Assembly (NCBI GenBank): GCA_051252005.1
Contig: JBPOEZ010000002.1
Span: 186,001-250,000 of the forward strand
Direction of reading: 5' to 3'
Source: JACOMS01 sp051252005
Lineage (GTDB): Bacteria; Pseudomonadota; Alphaproteobacteria; Caulobacterales; Maricaulaceae
Length of the DNA: 64,000 nt
Shown here: one piece after another, positions 33,561 to 42,015 of the stretch
How the letters are laid out: every line of letters begins with the position of its first letter
How positions within the stretch are numbered: position 1 is the stretch's first letter
Translations under genes and position numbers: made by a program
Notes under the pieces: model-generated
Seen by the model: only the letters and a program-made list of their open reading frames with translations
Database searches by the model: none
Told to the model about the DNA's origin: nothing

Positions 33561-33592
33561 ACCGGATGTTCAGTGGCACCTAAACATCCGGT
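33561..33592. repeat. Perfect 10-bp inverted repeat in the urcA leader
   Basis: ACCGGATGTT and AACATCCGGT around a 12-base spacer. On the minus strand the right arm is followed by TTTTAAG. It is 31 bases upstream of the urcA-family ATG and could be a 5' leader hairpin or the end of the lysC transcript. Confidence 0.6.
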
Positions 33593-33639
33593 AAAGAAGA
33601 AAGTAGAGGACGCTCGAAGGGGTTTCTCAATCTTTCACC

Positions 33640-33709
33640 TTATTGTTTATCGGTAACATAGAACGACGGACGTCGCAATATATAAATTATCGATAAACAA
33701 TAATTATTG
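33640..33709. promoter_or_regulatory. Cluster of nested palindromes, probable operator region
   Basis: TTATTGTTTATCG (33640-33652) is repeated as its exact inverse CGATAAACAATAA (33691-33703). Within or beside the right arm lie the palindromes TTATCGATAA (33687-33696) and CAATAATTATTG (33698-33709). A+T-rich, between lysC and the urcA-family gene. Likely regulator binding sites; the factor is unknown. Confidence 0.5.
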
Positions 33710-33784
33710 GTAATGTTTGAAAAACAGGCATTCTCACCCCGCCAGAAGGCGCAGCGTGTCCAGATCAAAAAAATCGTAAAAAAG

Positions 33785-35029
33785 TTATCGAGCGTCTAAC
33801 TGGAAGGCATTATGAAGCGCGCGAACAGCAAGCTCCGTATACTCTGCGTCGATGAGGACAGAAATCTTAATTTCTGAAGTAGCGATAACTTCAACATTGA
33901 TGTTACGCGCAGCTAACGCCTCGAACATGGTTTGAGCCACACCAGTATGCGACCGCATTCCAATACCAACAATTGATACTTTGGTCACATCCCCATCGGA
34001 CTTAACGCTTTGAAAACCAATATCAGCCTTAGCCGCGTCCAAGGCGGCGAGCGCCACGTCCAAATCGCGTTTGCCTACGGTAAAGGTCAAGTTCGCCGCA
34101 TTGTCACTGCGAGAGATCCCCTGCACAATCATATCGACAATAACATTTGCGTCGGACATTGCCTTACAAACCTTTGCGACCATGCCGGGGGTATCCTTCA
34201 AACGCAGTAAAGTAATTTGCGCCTCATCCCGAGAATAGGCCACGCCGCTAACAACACGTTCTTCCATAGTTTCATCCTCATGACAGACCAGTGTACCTGG
34301 GTTTTCCGCGTCGACATCAGCAAAGCTGGTTAGGACGCGAATGGGTAGATTATTATTGAGTGCAAGCTCGACAGAGCGCGTTTGCAAGACTTTAGCGCCA
34401 AGCGAGGCCAGTTCCAGCATTTCTTCAAAAGCTATGCGGTTAAGGCGCCGCGCAGCCGGAACAATGCGAGGGTCTGTTGTATAGATCCCGTCTACATCAG
34501 TATAAATATCGCAGCGGTCAGCCTTGAGCGCGACAGCTATGGCGACAGCAGAAGTATCCGACCCGCCCCGCCCAAGCGTTGAGATGCGGCCTTCGTGAAC
34601 CCCTTGAAATCCCGCTACAACCGCCACGCTCCCAGATGACAACGAGCTATTCATAGACTCGGTTTCAATATCCATGATACGCGCTTTAGAATGCGCACCG
34701 TCCGTTAAAAGCGGGAGCTGCCATCCGAGCCACGACCTCGCCTTGATGCCCCGCCGCCGCAAAGCAATCGCTAGCAATCCAGACGTGACTTGTTCCCCAG
34801 AGGAGACGATAGAATCGTACTCATCATCAATGCCGCCGCCATCGCCGGTATCAGCGCTCAGCGCGTCGACATAACCCACGAGCCGGTTGGTTTCGCCGGA
34901 CATAGCCGAAACGACCACCGCCACTTCGTGTCCAGCTTCGGCTTCTTTTGCGACAAGTGTTGCCACGTGCCGGATCCGGTCAAGATCAGCGACGGAGGTT
35001 CCGCCGAATTTCATCACAATACGTGACAT
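33785..35029 (-). CDS. lysC: Aspartate kinase
   Basis: 414 residues from ATG 35029. MSRIVMKFGGTSVADLDRI is the family start; longer in-frame options (35041 and beyond) add residues without similarity. The kinase domain carries TLGRGGSDTSAVAIA and DVDGIYTTDPRIVP. Two C-terminal ACT domains (about 265-400) contain EAQITLLRLKDTPGMVAKV and SIVGIGMRSHTGVA, the feedback site for lysine/threonine. First step of Lys/Thr/Met synthesis. Usually divergent and adjacent to ubiG in alphaproteobacteria; here two extra genes lie between. Confidence 0.96.
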   Translation of the reverse strand: MSRIVMKFGGTSVADLDRIRHVATLVAKEAEAGHEVAVVVSAMSGETNRLVGYVDALSADTGDGGGIDDEYDSIVSSGEQVTSGLLAIALRRRGIKARSWLGWQLPLLTDGAHSKARIMDIETESMNSSLSSGSVAVVAGFQGVHEGRISTLGRGGSDTSAVAIAVALKADRCDIYTDVDGIYTTDPRIVPAARRLNRIAFEEMLELASLGAKVLQTRSVELALNNNLPIRVLTSFADVDAENPGTLVCHEDETMEERVVSGVAYSRDEAQITLLRLKDTPGMVAKVCKAMSDANVIVDMIVQGISRSDNAANLTFTVGKRDLDVALAALDAAKADIGFQSVKSDGDVTKVSIVGIGMRSHTGVAQTMFEALAARNINVEVIATSEIKISVLIDAEYTELAVRALHNAFQLDAR

Positions 35030-35203
35030 AAGGTCATCCATTTCTTTTCGCGGCGCTTGTAAGATATATTTTGCCCTTAGGAAACAATTTTGATAGGCAA
35101 AACAGAGAAAATTTAGCTTCGATGGCTTAACCAGCCTTACAGGACAGGTTGCGTTCGGTCTTGCAAGGCGGCAACCACCCCAGTAACACACGTTTAAACT
35201 CTA

Positions 35204-36262
35204 TTGCGAGATGATGTGCCTGAAGATTTACAGACCCAATTTTCAAGAGATGCAGCCCTTCTGCCGCATATGCTTGATGTGCTTTCTGATCAGGTTTTGC
35301 TCTCCCGTCTAAGCGAGGCGGACTACAGGAAAGCGAGCTTTCTGGACCAACGGATCATCACGCCTGAGCTTGCCCGCGAAACTGTACCATGGAAAAATTT
35401 ATCGACCGTTCCCCTCCAAGGTCAACCCACCCCATTCTATATCTTCCATATCGGTCATGTCGGCTCGACTCTTATTTCTCGGCTTATAGGAGAACATAAG
35501 GACGTCCTTGCTTTGCGAGAGCCTCACATTTTGCGTAGTTTTGCCGATATTTCGCAAATTAAAAACCAGCCCCATTCACCGTGGGCTCCGGATATGTATA
35601 GCGCGCGACTAGCGCAAACCCAGCGCTGGCTGGCGCGAACTTTTCGTCCCAGTCAACGCACCATCATAAAGGCCAGTAGTTTCGTTAGCGAAATCGCTCG
35701 CGACCTGATAACGCCCGACACCAAAGCACTTTTTCTCTATGTGTCGTTTCCGCGTTATCTTGAAACCATACTGGCGGGCGAAGGGTCGCGGCAGGAAGCC
35801 ATGCAAATGGCTGGGGCAAGGCTCACCCGAATTCACCAAAGCCTCGGCCATCCTATTGCTAATTTATGGGCGCTATCTCACGGACAAAAAATAGCTCTGG
35901 GCTGGATTTGCGAAATGATCACATTAATCCAAGCCTATGAGCGCAGCGAAAAGGCCCATATAAAATGGCTTAATTTTGATGACTTTCTTAGCGCGCCAGC
36001 AAAAGAACTCACGGCCTGTTTAGAGCATTTTGAACTTGGCGCTGACCCAGGCTTTATTGACGCTCAAATTTCTGGCCCAATTATGCGCTCCTATTCCAAA
36101 GCGCCCGAACATAATTATAGTGCTGATCTACGCCAAGATTTATTGCGTCAAGCTCGGCAAAATTTTGCGCCCGAAATTACAAACACAACACAATGGATTC
36201 AAGCGCTAGCAGAAAAAACACCTTCTATAAAGACAGCGCTTACATTCAAGGGTATAGGCTAA
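35204..36262 (+). CDS. Sulfotransferase-like protein
   Basis: Up to 352 residues. The start is uncertain: TTG at 35204, or GTG 35216, or the first ATG at 35270. A P-loop-like PAPS-binding motif FHIGHVGSTLISRLI lies at about 81-95, followed by HKDVLALREP, which fits cytosolic or Golgi-type sulfotransferase folds, and a later KASSFVSEIARDL. The 3'-phosphate-binding part is less clear. Two bases separate it from the PKHD hydroxylase gene, so they are one operon. Alternative: a P-loop kinase of the same superfamily. Acceptor unknown. Confidence 0.65.
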   Translation: MRDDVPEDLQTQFSRDAALLPHMLDVLSDQVLLSRLSEADYRKASFLDQRIITPELARETVPWKNLSTVPLQGQPTPFYIFHIGHVGSTLISRLIGEHKDVLALREPHILRSFADISQIKNQPHSPWAPDMYSARLAQTQRWLARTFRPSQRTIIKASSFVSEIARDLITPDTKALFLYVSFPRYLETILAGEGSRQEAMQMAGARLTRIHQSLGHPIANLWALSHGQKIALGWICEMITLIQAYERSEKAHIKWLNFDDFLSAPAKELTACLEHFELGADPGFIDAQISGPIMRSYSKAPEHNYSADLRQDLLRQARQNFAPEITNTTQWIQALAEKTPSIKTALTFKGIG

Positions 36263-36264
36263 GC

Positions 36265-36921
36265 ATGTTCAAAATGATTGATATTCTTACCCCTGATAAA
36301 GTTGCGCAACTTCGAGAAATCGGACGCAAGGCTACCTATGTGGATGGCAAAATTAGCAACCCCCATTCCACAGTCAAAAACAACCTGCAACTCCACGACC
36401 AAGCGGCCTACGCACAGTCATCCCAAATCATTGCTGAAGCTCTGATGACAAATCCAGAATTTCGTGAATTCGCATTTCCTGAAAAAATCGCGCCGCCCAT
36501 GATGACACGATACGAACCTGGCATGAATTACGGACTCCACGCGGACAGCGCAATGATCCCCTTACCGCGAGAACGTATTCGTTCAGACCTGAGCTGCACG
36601 GTTTTTCTCTCAGATCCTAGCTCTTACGAAGGCGGCTCCCTCCATGTAAACTTAGGTAGCGGCAGCTTACGTTTCAAAGGCGCGGCAGGCGCGGCAATTG
36701 TCTACCCTTCGCATACACTTCACGAAGTTGAACCTGTCACCAAAGGCGAACGTCATGTGGCTATTACTTTTATTGAGAGCCAAATTCCCGATGTGACCAA
36801 ACGCAACGTTCTGTACGAACTCAACGAAGTCGCAGCGCTCGAAGGCCTGAATATGAGTTCTGATAACTTTACACGCCTACAAGCGGTTCAATCTAACCTA
36901 TCCCGGCTTTGGATGTTATAA
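36265..36921 (+). CDS. Fe(II)/2-oxoglutarate-dependent PKHD-type hydroxylase
   Basis: 218 residues from ATG 36265. The double-stranded beta-helix iron site is complete: His92 and Asp94 in YGLHADSAM, His153 in YPSHTLHEVEP, and the oxoglutarate-binding Arg163 in KGERHVAITFI. FLSDPSSYEGGSLHV is typical of the PiuC/YbiX group. These enzymes hydroxylate unknown targets, and several accompany TonB-dependent iron receptors; no receptor is here. Co-operon with the sulfotransferase-like gene. Confidence 0.9.
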   Translation: MFKMIDILTPDKVAQLREIGRKATYVDGKISNPHSTVKNNLQLHDQAAYAQSSQIIAEALMTNPEFREFAFPEKIAPPMMTRYEPGMNYGLHADSAMIPLPRERIRSDLSCTVFLSDPSSYEGGSLHVNLGSGSLRFKGAAGAAIVYPSHTLHEVEPVTKGERHVAITFIESQIPDVTKRNVLYELNEVAALEGLNMSSDNFTRLQAVQSNLSRLWML

Positions 36922-37011
36922 GCTTAGGGACGGAAAATACAAAAGCGCGTAAGTGTCGCGTTTGATTGTGCGCCATATCAGACTAGAATTCTCCTGTAAG
37001 GACGACTTATT

Positions 37012-37779
37012 ATGGATCATACCGCCGACGCCCCGCAAACATTAAACCGCGTTTCCGTTGACCCGAAGGAAATGGAAAGCTTTTCCCGTATGGCTGCTGA
37101 CTGGTGGAACCCGTCAGGGAAGTTCAAGCCTCTTCATGATATGAATGCGTTTCGCGTTGGCCTTATCAAAGACATCTTGTGTGACCACTTTGGCCTCGAC
37201 CCTGATGCTGAAAAACCGCTTAACGGCCTTCGAATTCTTGATATTGGGTGCGGCGGCGGGCTCTTATGTGAGCCGATGACGCGGCTCGGCGCGGCTGTGA
37301 CGGGCGTCGACGCTCTCGAAGCTAATCTGAAGACGGCGCAAACGCACGCGGCCCAGATGAACCTCGACATTGATTACAGACACGGCACAATCGAACACAT
37401 GACGGATAGCGGCGAGACGCCTTTCGACGCAGTCCTCAATATGGAAGTTATCGAGCATGTCGCTAACCCGCCAGAATTCATGGAGGATTGCGGCAAGATG
37501 GTACGCAGCGGCGGGCTCATGATGTGCTCAACAATTAACCGCACTTTCAAAGCGTTCGCCTTTGCCATTATCGGCGCGGAATATGCCCTGCGGTGGCTCC
37601 CGCGTGGAACCCACCAATATGAAAAGTTCATCAAGCCTGTAGAGCTACGCCGCTGGATTTCGGACGCCGGACTTGAGCCCGAACCGTCCATAGGCATGAG
37701 TCTAAATGTGTTGACTAATCAGTGGAAAACTTCTGATGACCTGTCAATTAATTATGTAATTCACGCGCTAAAGCCCTGA
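37012..37779 (+). CDS. ubiG: Ubiquinone biosynthesis O-methyltransferase
   Basis: 255 residues after TAAGGACGACTTATT. ESFSRMAADWWNPSGKFKPL and MNAFRVGLIKD are UbiG-specific, and the SAM motif is LRILDIGCGGGLLCEPMTRL. VIEHVANPPEF and CSTINRTFKAFAFAIIGAEY complete the match. Performs both O-methylation steps of ubiquinone synthesis. Its usual divergent neighbour lysC is separated from it here by a two-gene insertion. Confidence 0.96.
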   Translation: MDHTADAPQTLNRVSVDPKEMESFSRMAADWWNPSGKFKPLHDMNAFRVGLIKDILCDHFGLDPDAEKPLNGLRILDIGCGGGLLCEPMTRLGAAVTGVDALEANLKTAQTHAAQMNLDIDYRHGTIEHMTDSGETPFDAVLNMEVIEHVANPPEFMEDCGKMVRSGGLMMCSTINRTFKAFAFAIIGAEYALRWLPRGTHQYEKFIKPVELRRWISDAGLEPEPSIGMSLNVLTNQWKTSDDLSINYVIHALKP

Positions 37780-37821
37780 AAAACACCATCAAAATATAAC
37801 GTCAAAAACCTGTATGGATTT

Positions 37822-37835
37822 AATAATATATTATT
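37822..37835. repeat. 14-bp perfect palindrome before the ParB-like gene
   Basis: AATAATATATTATT is self-complementary and lies 84 bases upstream of the chosen start at 37920. It could be an operator or simply an A+T-rich promoter element. Confidence 0.4.
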
Positions 37836-37919
37836 GAATGTGCAAGTATATTGATGAGGTCGCAAGGATTGCAAGGGGGAGTTTTTAGCGTTCGTATAAA
37901 TGATACATTAGGAACTTTA

Positions 37920-38597
37920 ATGTCCGAGAACAAATACTTCACAGCCGACTTGGCTGTTTTTAAAACATCCGCACCTCGCGTACTTTATGGAGAGCCCTTA
38001 AAACGCGTCAAGGCAATGCGAAACTCCATAATAAAATACGGCTTATTAACGCCGGTGACGGTTATTCGCCAAGGCGAGTGGTTCATGGTCGTTGACGGTC
38101 ATAATCGCTTAGAGGCCTTGCGTAGATTACAGTTCATCGGTGATCTCCCCCAAGCGCTACAGTCTATCCCCTACGTTATTGTGAATACAGTACGCCAGCG
38201 CCGCATTGAAAATGGCCAAGACTGCATGCCAACCCTAACCAATGAGAAAAAATACAATCTCGTTATGGATTTACACGAAGGCGGTATGGCCTTTGGAATG
38301 ATTGCAAAAGCACTGTATATTACGCCAGAGACAGCGCGCAAAATCACGAAAGTCGGCGATCTTTGCGCAGATATTCAAGCCGCGTTCTTGGGCGATATTT
38401 TAACCTTGAAACAAGCGCATGCCTTTGCCTCCATTCCACACCCGCGCGCGCAAAATAAACTACTGCAAATGCTCAATAGTCATTTTGATGCGCCCTCTAT
38501 CGTCCGTGCTCTTGAAGCCGGCGACACGGTTCTTGATCTTGGCAATGATAACGCCCTTGTTTTGCCATCACGTCAAAAAATCGGAATTGCCGCTTAA
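37920..38597 (+). CDS. Lone ParB-like (ParB/Srx-fold) DNA-binding protein
   Basis: 225 residues from ATG 37920, with TTAGGAAC upstream; the frame extends to 37854 but the extra part lacks a site. The N-terminal ParB/sulfiredoxin fold is visible in MRNSIIKYGLLTPVTVIRQG and VVDGHNRLEALRRL, the latter replacing the GERR-type CTP motif with GHNR. A helix-turn-helix follows (MAFGMIAKALYITPETARKI). No ParA partner, plasmid genes or obvious parS site nearby. It may be a RepB/phage-type regulator or a domesticated one. Stops inside the convergent DUF1178 gene by 4 bases. Confidence 0.72.
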   Translation: MSENKYFTADLAVFKTSAPRVLYGEPLKRVKAMRNSIIKYGLLTPVTVIRQGEWFMVVDGHNRLEALRRLQFIGDLPQALQSIPYVIVNTVRQRRIENGQDCMPTLTNEKKYNLVMDLHEGGMAFGMIAKALYITPETARKITKVGDLCADIQAAFLGDILTLKQAHAFASIPHPRAQNKLLQMLNSHFDAPSIVRALEAGDTVLDLGNDNALVLPSRQKIGIAA

Positions 38598-39034
38598 TTC
38601 AAATCCGTCTTGGATTTAGGTGTAAGAATATCAGGTAGCGGCGCAACCTTGACACCTTCATCAATTAATTCCGAAGCTTCCCGCGCGCTCGCCTGCCCGT
38701 AAATGCCGCGTTCTGGCTTTTCTCCGTAATGTATCGCTCTCGCTTCTTCCGCAAACTTATCACCAACATTATCGCACTGCGTTTCAATTTCTCGGCGAAT
38801 GGTTTCCGCCGCCGCGGACATCATTTTTGCGGCTTTGGCTTGTTTTTTCACAAGCGCATCTTTCGTGCGCGATGTCGATATATTCGGCGCCATAATGGCT
38901 TTTTCAACTTTAGACGTTCCGCACATTGGGCACATGAGAAGCCCGTCTTTTGCTTGAACGTCAAAGTCAGCTGATCCCGAAAACCAAGCCTCAAACTCAT
39001 GCGAGCCGCCGCATATGAGGCTATATTTTATCAC
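38594..39034 (-). CDS. DUF1178 protein
   Basis: 146 residues, GTG start embedded in the stop of the upstream nitrilase gene (GTGA). N-terminal HEFEAWFSGSADFDVQ and the pair CPMCG give a short zinc-finger-like motif, then KAIMAPNIST. This conserved alphaproteobacterial family has no known biochemical role and typically accompanies the nitrilase, grxC and comF, as here. Confidence 0.9.
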   Translation of the reverse strand: MIKYSLICGGSHEFEAWFSGSADFDVQAKDGLLMCPMCGTSKVEKAIMAPNISTSRTKDALVKKQAKAAKMMSAAAETIRREIETQCDNVGDKFAEEARAIHYGEKPERGIYGQASAREASELIDEGVKVAPLPDILTPKSKTDLN

Positions 39035-39843
39035 AGACTAAACTCAGGATTATGGTGCCACGCCGGAACTCTTTGGCGCGCCGAAAGAACATCTTCCAAA
39101 TCAAAATCAGCTATCAAAACGCCCGGTTCATTATGAGCGAGCTCCGCAATGATTTCGCCCCAAGGGTCAACGACCATAGAATGACCCCATGTTTCGCGGC
39201 CGTCCTCATGCACGCCGCCTTGCGCAGGCGCGATGACGTAGCTACCAGTTTCAATGGCTCTGGCCCGAAGTAAGACCTCCCAATGCGCCTTGCCCGTAGG
39301 CTTAGTGAAGGCGGCGGGAACGCTCATAATATGCGCGCCAGCTTGGGCGTAACCTCTATAGAGATGCGGAAAACGTAAGTCGTAACAGACCGTCATGCCA
39401 AGTTTAAAGTCGCCAACAGGCGCAACAACGCCCGTTTTCCCAGCATCATAAACACGGCTTTCTTTCCATGTTTCCGTTTCTGAAACGGTCACATCAAACA
39501 AGTGGATTTTATCATAACGGCCTACGACTTGGCCGTCCGGCCCAAAAAGCAGACTTCGGTTCGACGCGCGCCGTTCGCCTGTAAGTACCGCCAAAGAGCC
39601 AATCAGCAAATGCACGTTTAGCTCTTTTGCGAGCTTGGAAAACAGCGCAACGCCAATATCCTCGTCTTCCGGCTTGATCGCCGCAAAAAGGGCCGCTGAT
39701 TTGCGCTGCAAAATATGCGTCATTTCAGGCGTCGCTATAAGCTTTGCGCCTTGCTTTGCCGCTTGCCGGATCAGTGTTTCTACCCGTTCCAAGTTGTCAT
39801 CAATGTCAGTGCCCGACCTAAGCTGAATACACGCCGCGCGCAT
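39031..39843 (-). CDS. Carbon-nitrogen hydrolase, Nit1/deaminated-glutathione amidase type
   Basis: 270 residues. Catalytic triad Glu40 (ATPEMTHIL), Lys112 (RYDKIHLFDV), Cys153 (TVCYDLRFPHLYR). The LFDV after the Lys and CYDLRFP are characteristic of the Nit branch, which hydrolyses deaminated glutathione as metabolite repair. The neighbour is a glutaredoxin gene, consistent with thiol metabolism. GTGA overlap with DUF1178, 3 bases after grxC. Confidence 0.92.
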   Translation of the reverse strand: MRAACIQLRSGTDIDDNLERVETLIRQAAKQGAKLIATPEMTHILQRKSAALFAAIKPEDEDIGVALFSKLAKELNVHLLIGSLAVLTGERRASNRSLLFGPDGQVVGRYDKIHLFDVTVSETETWKESRVYDAGKTGVVAPVGDFKLGMTVCYDLRFPHLYRGYAQAGAHIMSVPAAFTKPTGKAHWEVLLRARAIETGSYVIAPAQGGVHEDGRETWGHSMVVDPWGEIIAELAHNEPGVLIADFDLEDVLSARQRVPAWHHNPEFSL

Positions 39844-39846
39844 GGC

Positions 39847-40101
39847 CTAGGCTAGAAGCGGGTCGAGCCCGCCTCGCGCGTCCAGTGCATAAAGTTCATC
39901 ACAACCGCCAATATGTTTGCCGCCGATAAAGATTTGCGGAAACGTATTACGTCCGCCGGAACGGTCATTCATTTCGCGGCGTTTGCCCGCATCCATCCAA
40001 GCGGGAATATCAATAATATTCACGCCTTTTTTCTTTAAAAGGGCTTTTGCGCGGATGCAATATGGGCACATGGCTTTCGTATACATTTCAACTTTAGGCA
40101 T
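39847..40101 (-). CDS. grxC: Glutaredoxin 3
   Basis: 84 residues, thioredoxin fold, dithiol active site CPYC at 12-15. TFPQIFIGGKHIGGCDEL carries the cis-Pro and the glutathione-binding GG. Reduces protein disulfides with glutathione. Overlaps comF by 8 bases and is 3 bases before the nitrilase gene; all part of one minus-strand operon. Confidence 0.96.
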   Translation of the reverse strand: MPKVEMYTKAMCPYCIRAKALLKKKGVNIIDIPAWMDAGKRREMNDRSGGRNTFPQIFIGGKHIGGCDELYALDARGGLDPLLA

Positions 40102-40807
40102 TTTGCTCTCCGGAGACTTGAGAATGAGTTTTTTGCCGAACGGTTCGGGCTAAGGTTACCACGTCTATATAGGAGGCTCCGGCTTTTTTCAAAGTGCGAG
40201 CACACGCATTTAACGTCGCGCCCGTTGTCATCACATCATCGATCAGCACAACATGTTTACCTTCTAAGGCCGGCTTCTGTTTATCAGGCACCTGAAAAGC
40301 CCCTCTCACATTTCGGACGCGCCCCTTCGCAGACTGCGCGCCTTGGCTTTCGGTGGCGCGAATACGGAATAAAATATCCGGCTCGAAGCGCGCAGGCACA
40401 AGACGGCTAAGCTTACGCGCCAAAAGCCCAGACTGATTAAAACGGCGTTTAATCAAGCGGGACGGATGAAGCGGGACGGGGATGAGCATATCGGCCCCGT
40501 CCCAAAATTGCCGTCCAGCCCTTCTCATGTGCGCCGCAAATATACCGAGCCCTTCTGTCCTGCCGCCATGCTTAAAACTTAGCACCATATGGCGGCTAGC
40601 CTCGTCGTAAACAAAGGCGGCTCTTGCGCGGGCATAAGCCGGAAGATGCGCCGAGCAATCCCCGCAAAGGCTCTCAAAGCCCGTGTCATATTCAAACGGG
40701 AAGCCACAACACTCGCAGCAAGGCTCGTCCAAAAACGTAATCTTGCTCCAAGCCTCGCCGTCATTACGGATGCCTTTCTCCCGCGTCAAAAGGGACTGCG
40801 GCGGCAA
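40094..40807 (-). CDS. comF: ComF-family phosphoribosyltransferase-like protein
   Basis: 237 residues if it starts at the TTG (40807). CCECCGFPFEYD and LCGDC form the zinc finger, and VVLIDDVMTTGATL is the PRPP-binding motif. LIPVPLHPSRLIKRRFNQS is standard. ComF relatives assist DNA uptake. The frame is open to 40871 and the extra part reads ISAAVDIVLPPQSL, which looks like the usual ComF N-terminus, but contains no ATG or GTG. The true start is unclear. First gene of the comF-grxC-nit-DUF1178 operon. Confidence 0.88.
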   Translation of the reverse strand: MPPQSLLTREKGIRNDGEAWSKITFLDEPCCECCGFPFEYDTGFESLCGDCSAHLPAYARARAAFVYDEASRHMVLSFKHGGRTEGLGIFAAHMRRAGRQFWDGADMLIPVPLHPSRLIKRRFNQSGLLARKLSRLVPARFEPDILFRIRATESQGAQSAKGRVRNVRGAFQVPDKQKPALEGKHVVLIDDVMTTGATLNACARTLKKAGASYIDVVTLARTVRQKTHSQVSGEQNA

Positions 40808-40901
40808 TACGATATCAACGGCTGCGGAAATTAAGTTTGAAACGACTGTGCGGGCGATATTGGCTCTTTATTTTAAGGCTTAACCCGACCATATCCTACC
40901 T

Positions 40902-41807
40902 ATGTCCGAATCCAAAGCCCCGCCCGAAATATTTGATCGCGCCCTCCTAAGAGCCCGTAGAGCACGCGCGGCGCGGCGCGGCGCGTCTTTTCTAATGGAG
41001 CGGTGCGCCGCTGACGCAGCAGACCGGCTTTGCGATATTAACCGCCAATTTGAGCACGCCCTCATTATTGGACCGGAAGATTTCACGGCGCATTTTCTAG
41101 ACTGCGTTCCCGAAGACAAAAGACCCAAACATATCACGCGTAATTACGCATCAGGAGACGAGACAGGGCTTGACGGAATTGGCAGCGACGCAGAGCTTCC
41201 CTACCCTGCGGAGTCTCCCTACCCTGAAGAACGCTTTGATCTTATTATTTCAGCCCTCGACCTCCACAGCACGAATGACCTGCCCGGTGCGCTCATAGCG
41301 CTGAAGCGGTGCCTCAAACCGGACGGGCTTTTAGTGACCGCCCTGTTTGGCGGCAACACGCTCACAGAGCTGCGGCAGACACTTTATGCTGTCGATGATG
41401 ATATTTTCGGCGGAATCAGTGCACGCATCTATCCGTTCGGAGATTACTCTCAAATGGCCGCTCTTTTACAGCGTGCCGGACTAGCCTTGCCAGTTGTTGA
41501 CACGGACCGCATGACGGTCACCTATAAGGACTTCGCACGACTTATTGGAGATATAAGGGATATGGGCGACACCAACTGTCTCTCTGCGCGGCAACCGCAA
41601 TATTTGACAAAATCATATCTAGACAAAGCCAAAGAGGTTTATGCAGATCTGTTTTCAGAAAACGGAAAATATATCGCCACATTTGAAATATTGTGGCTAA
41701 CGGGATGGGCCCCGCATGAGAGTCAGCAAAAACCGTTAAAACCTGGGAGCGCGAAAATGCGACTCGCGGACGCGCTTGGCACTATAGAGAAAAAAGCAGG
41801 CGGTTAA
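40902..41807 (+). CDS. SAM-dependent methyltransferase, NDUFAF5/BioC-like
   Basis: 301 residues. FDRALLRARRARAARR at the start, FLMERCAADAADRL, and the acidic FDLIISALDLHSTNDLPGAL match the alphaproteobacterial homologue of NDUFAF5, which in mitochondria hydroxylates an arginine of complex I. The SAM-binding glycine loop is degenerate (HALIIGPEDF). It is divergent from comF, as in many relatives. Biotin-synthesis BioC is the alternative reading. Confidence 0.8.
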   Translation: MSESKAPPEIFDRALLRARRARAARRGASFLMERCAADAADRLCDINRQFEHALIIGPEDFTAHFLDCVPEDKRPKHITRNYASGDETGLDGIGSDAELPYPAESPYPEERFDLIISALDLHSTNDLPGALIALKRCLKPDGLLVTALFGGNTLTELRQTLYAVDDDIFGGISARIYPFGDYSQMAALLQRAGLALPVVDTDRMTVTYKDFARLIGDIRDMGDTNCLSARQPQYLTKSYLDKAKEVYADLFSENGKYIATFEILWLTGWAPHESQQKPLKPGSAKMRLADALGTIEKKAGG

Positions 41808-41811
41808 CGCC

Positions 41812-42015
41812 TTAAGGCACTGAGTTACTGAGTTCGGTACTCGCCGTCGTCAGTACGTTATTTATGCTGCTACCCATAACTTTCATTCCCGAAATTATCG
41901 CAATACCGACCAAAGCCGCCATTAAGCTGTATTCGATCGCCGTTGCGCCGCTCTCGTCGCGAACGAAAGCCTGCCACAAAACCAAGCTCTTGTCAGATTC
42001 AAATCGCCCCATCAT
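41812..42015 (-). CDS. Flp/Fap-type type IVb pilin
   Basis: 67 residues. FVRDESGATAIEYSLM followed by a 20-residue hydrophobic helix is the Flp prepilin signature; a prepilin peptidase would cut after the Gly before ATAIEY. Two ATG codons (42015, 42012) overlap the mutT stop, so translation is coupled to mutT. No cpa/tad assembly genes are in the window, so the gene is separated from its machinery. Tight adherence pili and surface sensing are the family role. Confidence 0.85.
   Translation of the reverse strand: MMGRFESDKSLVLWQAFVRDESGATAIEYSLMAALVGIAIISGMKVMGSSINNVLTTASTELSNSVP

Noticed and set aside
37780..38600. Plasmid partition locus or parS site around the ParB-like gene
   Set aside because: No parA, replication gene or TGTTTCACGTGAAACA-like site was seen.
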